Source: an uncultured Ruminococcus sp. (GTDB lineage Bacteria > Bacillota > Clostridia > Oscillospirales > Ruminococcaceae). Taken from it: a DNA stretch of 7,624 nucleotides. A program made the translations under genes and the position numbers. The stretch spans positions 1 through 7,624 of the forward strand of contig CALEPT010000016.1 in the NCBI GenBank assembly GCA_937910385.1, given 5' to 3'. The notes under the pieces are model-generated. The model ran no database searches and was not told the origin of the DNA. It saw nothing but the letters and a program-made list of their open reading frames with translations. Positions 5,487 to 7,624 of this stretch are shown here, piece by piece (positions within the stretch are counted from its first letter, which is position 1; every line of letters starts with the position of its first letter).

Positions 5487-7624
5487 TCATTCATTTTCTT
5501 CTTTCTTTTTCAGTACACCTGAACCTACAACAGCAGCCATACCAATTCCTGTCATTGCAAATGCAGCGAGAGCGAGAGCCATTGAAGAAAGGGAGTTGTT
5601 GCCGGTCTGCGGAAGATTTACTTCCTCATTTGCGGCATTCGTTCCAACACCTGTCTCAGGATCAATTACATAGGTATCCAGAACATTTCCGGCATCATCG
5701 GTCAGAGTAATTGTGTATTTTCCGTCAGATGTATCTGTGATAGCTGCATTCGCAGGTGTTACGCCTGTCTTGTCCTTATAGTCATTGATCGCCCACTTGC
5801 ACAGGTCATCATCGGAGGCAATATTGTTATTTGTGGTTGTGGTCGTTGTTGTTTCTGTAGTAGTGGTTGTTGTGGTTGTTGTTTCAACATTAACTTTTTC
5901 AAGCTTGTTGATTGCTTTCTGAAGCGAATCAGTTACTTCATCAACAACCTCCTGTGTTACACCTTCAAACGTGAGTGCGCTTTCTCCAACCGCAATGAAC
6001 TGCTGGAGATATGCAAAGCTGTCAGCCGTATATTCACCATCATCATTAGTAATAGCCTTTGCTTCTGCAAGCTTTTCTTTCAGCGCATCAAAGGATACCG
6101 ACGACTGTGAATCCACAACAACAAGAGAAGTCCAATCAGGCTTCATTAAGACATCTTGCGTACCAGATCCTGTCGAAATGGCTTCCATAATCGGGACAAA
6201 GACCTGGAGCGGTACATATTCCTCGCTTGCCTTATCCACAAGCTTAAAGCGGAGCGTTTCAGGGTAAAGGTTATCCTTATCATTATACTGATCGATAACA
6301 TCATTACCGTTTTCGTCTTTCTGAGTCGTAAGAACCTCTGCTGGAATAACAGTTCCCTTGGGTACACCATAATCATTATAGGTATATCCGGCATCATAAT
6401 AGCCAAGATTCATAAGATAGCCAAACTGATTATAAATTGAAAGTCCCTTGAAATGAATAGTAACAAAGTATTCGCCGTTATCCACTTCGAGTTCCATCGT
6501 ATGATCAATAGCGTTGTCAGACATTGATTTAGACTCACGGTCAATCTTGATCATATCCGCAGTAAATGTATACTTACCGTCAGCAAGATCATCTTTATCA
6601 AGTGCTGTAGTTGGCTTATTTACAAGTGAATCGATAGCAGATTCAAGAGCTTTTACCTGTGCATCAATTTCCGACTGCATAACACCATCTTTGACGAAAA
6701 CTTTTTCAGCAGTTTCAATAGCCTGAGTCAATGCAGTAAAGCTCAAAGTAGTATACTCATCAGGAGCGATTGCTTTAGCCTTTGCGATAATGGCTTCAAG
6801 GTCAGCTTTATCAACGGGTAATCCCTTTACATAATCCGTTTCAAACTCATTAAGTTTAATAATAGCTGCTTCATAAGCCTTAGAAGCAGCAACAGCATCA
6901 GCATACTCAGCCGTATAGACATCGTTAGCCTCTGCAAGAGCAGTTTCTAATTCGGAGTCCCCTTTATATTCAGCAAATTTGAGTTCAATCTGTTTCATTC
7001 TTCTTAGAAGCGCAGAGGAATGATAACCATAACCTTCATTCAGAACAGTATCTAATGTAATACTATCATCGCATTTTTCAAGATTGTAGAATCTAAGCCA
7101 TACTATCAAGCTGTCTGGATCTGCCATTATATCCTCATAGGTCGCACCGCCTACTTCTGCCATAACAGGAGCAGAAACAGCAATGCTGTAAACATTTTTA
7201 CTTGATAAATAGCTCTCATCCATTAATGTAAGTATTACACTTTTTATACAGCCCCACTCACTAATGGCATCGTATTTAAAATTATTTAGAAGTTCACCAT
7301 TATCGTCAATCGCAAAGTTAGTATACGAAACGGAGTCCCAGTACACCTCGTTTTCGGTATCAATATTGTTACAGCAAATGTCGCCTAAATACGCTTCATC
7401 AATTCCGCTTTGTGCAACGGTACCAAACTTGACATAAAGTTTTTTTACGCCGTCTTTTACGTAAATATAGGCTTTTCTGCTTGTTGTATCGTCTTCGCTT
7501 ATATTCAAAGTGCCATCTGCCATAGAAGCCGTAGATAGCTTACCTTCTTTAGCAAAATAAACATCTGCTGTATAAAGACCATCTTGTGAGATACTATACA
7601 CATTTGCAGGAACATTATTCTGCA
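5487..7624 (-). CDS. LPQTG cell-wall surface protein with two NEAT-like domains and FIVAR repeats (N-terminus off window)
   Basis: The frame is open to the window edge. Numbering from the GTG at 7601, an internal codon and not a real start, at least 7 more codons lie upstream. A first NEAT-like domain (up to about 172) has DGLYTADVYF, SMADGTLN and YLGDI. A helical spacer (about 195-255) and a FIVAR-type domain (about 265-328: YTTLSFTALTQAIETAEKVF) follow. A second NEAT-like domain (about 340-495) has DGKYTFTADMIK, SKSMSDNAIDHTMELEV, YPETLRFKLVD and VPLQVFVPIMEAI, then a second FIVAR domain (about 503-568). Next are a Thr-rich linker (574-590), a small domain (599-655), LPQTG (663-667), a hydrophobic helix and the tail KKKEENE. 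NEAT domains bind haem or haemoproteins, so a role in haem capture is likely. However, the Tyr-x-x-x-Tyr haem motif is not seen in the second domain. Confidence 0.88.
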   Translation of the reverse strand, partial: QNNVPANVYSISQDGLYTADVYFAKEGKLSTASMADGTLNISEDDTTSRKAYIYVKDGVKKLYVKFGTVAQSGIDEAYLGDICCNNIDTENEVYWDSVSYTNFAIDDNGELLNNFKYDAISEWGCIKSVILTLMDESYLSSKNVYSIAVSAPVMAEVGGATYEDIMADPDSLIVWLRFYNLEKCDDSITLDTVLNEGYGYHSSALLRRMKQIELKFAEYKGDSELETALAEANDVYTAEYADAVAASKAYEAAIIKLNEFETDYVKGLPVDKADLEAIIAKAKAIAPDEYTTLSFTALTQAIETAEKVFVKDGVMQSEIDAQVKALESAIDSLVNKPTTALDKDDLADGKYTFTADMIKIDRESKSMSDNAIDHTMELEVDNGEYFVTIHFKGLSIYNQFGYLMNLGYYDAGYTYNDYGVPKGTVIPAEVLTTQKDENGNDVIDQYNDKDNLYPETLRFKLVDKASEEYVPLQVFVPIMEAISTGSGTQDVLMKPDWTSLVVVDSQSSVSFDALKEKLAEAKAITNDDGEYTADSFAYLQQFIAVGESALTFEGVTQEVVDEVTDSLQKAINKLEKVNVETTTTTTTTTETTTTTTTNNNIASDDDLCKWAINDYKDKTGVTPANAAITDTSDGKYTITLTDDAGNVLDTYVIDPETGVGTNAANEEVNLPQTGNNSLSSMALALAAFAMTGIGMAAVVGSGVLKKKEENE
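5832..5882 (-). repeat. Threonine-codon tract encoding the wall-spanning linker
   Basis: Seventeen codons, all Thr except one Glu, using mixed ACA/ACC/ACT triplets. Such Thr-rich stretches are common just before the anchor of LPXTG proteins, are often glycosylated and help span the wall. The triplet repetition could vary in length between strains. Confidence 0.9.

Noticed and set aside
7599..7601. GTG as the start of the surface protein
   Set aside because: The frame continues open to the window edge with sensible sequence (NNVPAN before it), there is no signal peptide, and a NEAT-like domain is already under way, so the true start is outside.
5487..7624. Cellulosomal scaffoldin or adhesin with cohesin/dockerin modules
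   Set aside because: No calcium-binding dockerin repeats or cohesin strands are seen; the repeated modules fit NEAT and FIVAR patterns better.
1..7624. CRISPR array, tRNA/rRNA gene, transposase or integrase
   Set aside because: I found no regularly spaced repeats, no tRNA-like cloverleaf or rRNA-like sequence, and no transposase or recombinase motifs on either strand, so nothing in the window itself explains the two abrupt junctions.

Overview
The window looks like a piece of a Gram-positive anaerobe of the class Clostridia, most likely a Ruminococcus-type gut bacterium. The reasons are a surface protein with an LPQTG sorting signal, a sortase next to it, clostridial-style Shine-Dalgarno sequences and a mid-range base composition. 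The species assignment is inference. Every gene I can support is on the minus strand, so the biological order runs from high to low coordinates.

Region A (7624 to about 4904) is a cell-surface module. It holds a large cell-wall-anchored protein with two NEAT-like (haem/haemoprotein-binding fold) domains, FIVAR-type helical repeats, a threonine-rich linker, a small C-terminal domain and an LPQTG anchor; its N-terminus lies beyond the window. A small sortase follows 22 bases later, and a good rho-independent terminator ends the unit.

Region B (about 4898 to 718) begins abruptly with the last ~52 codons of a FecE/FepC-type iron-siderophore/haem ABC ATPase. No N-terminus and no promoter are visible for it. 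Then come a short DtxR-family metal regulator, an unlisted 53-codon membrane micro-ORF with a duplicated Cys-His-Gly-Arg tail, and a heterodimeric CydD-like/CydC-like ABC transporter. The last four reading frames are packed with 8-, 4- and 1-base overlaps, indicating one translationally coupled operon.

Region C (718 to 1) is one uninterrupted reading frame that starts as an Xaa-Pro aminopeptidase (creatinase-like N-terminal domain). At about residue 127-131 it turns into the C-terminal half of a GT11 alpha-1,2-fucosyltransferase, running off the window. Neither enzyme is complete.

Taken together, the parts (NEAT surface protein, sortase, Fec-type importer remnant, DtxR-type regulator, CydDC-like transporter with a metal-ligand-rich micro-protein) suggest a haem/iron acquisition and homeostasis locus resembling an Isd system. 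Two abrupt junctions (about 4895-4903 and about 325-355) mean either real rearrangements or assembly chimerism, and this must be settled before reading too much into gene order.
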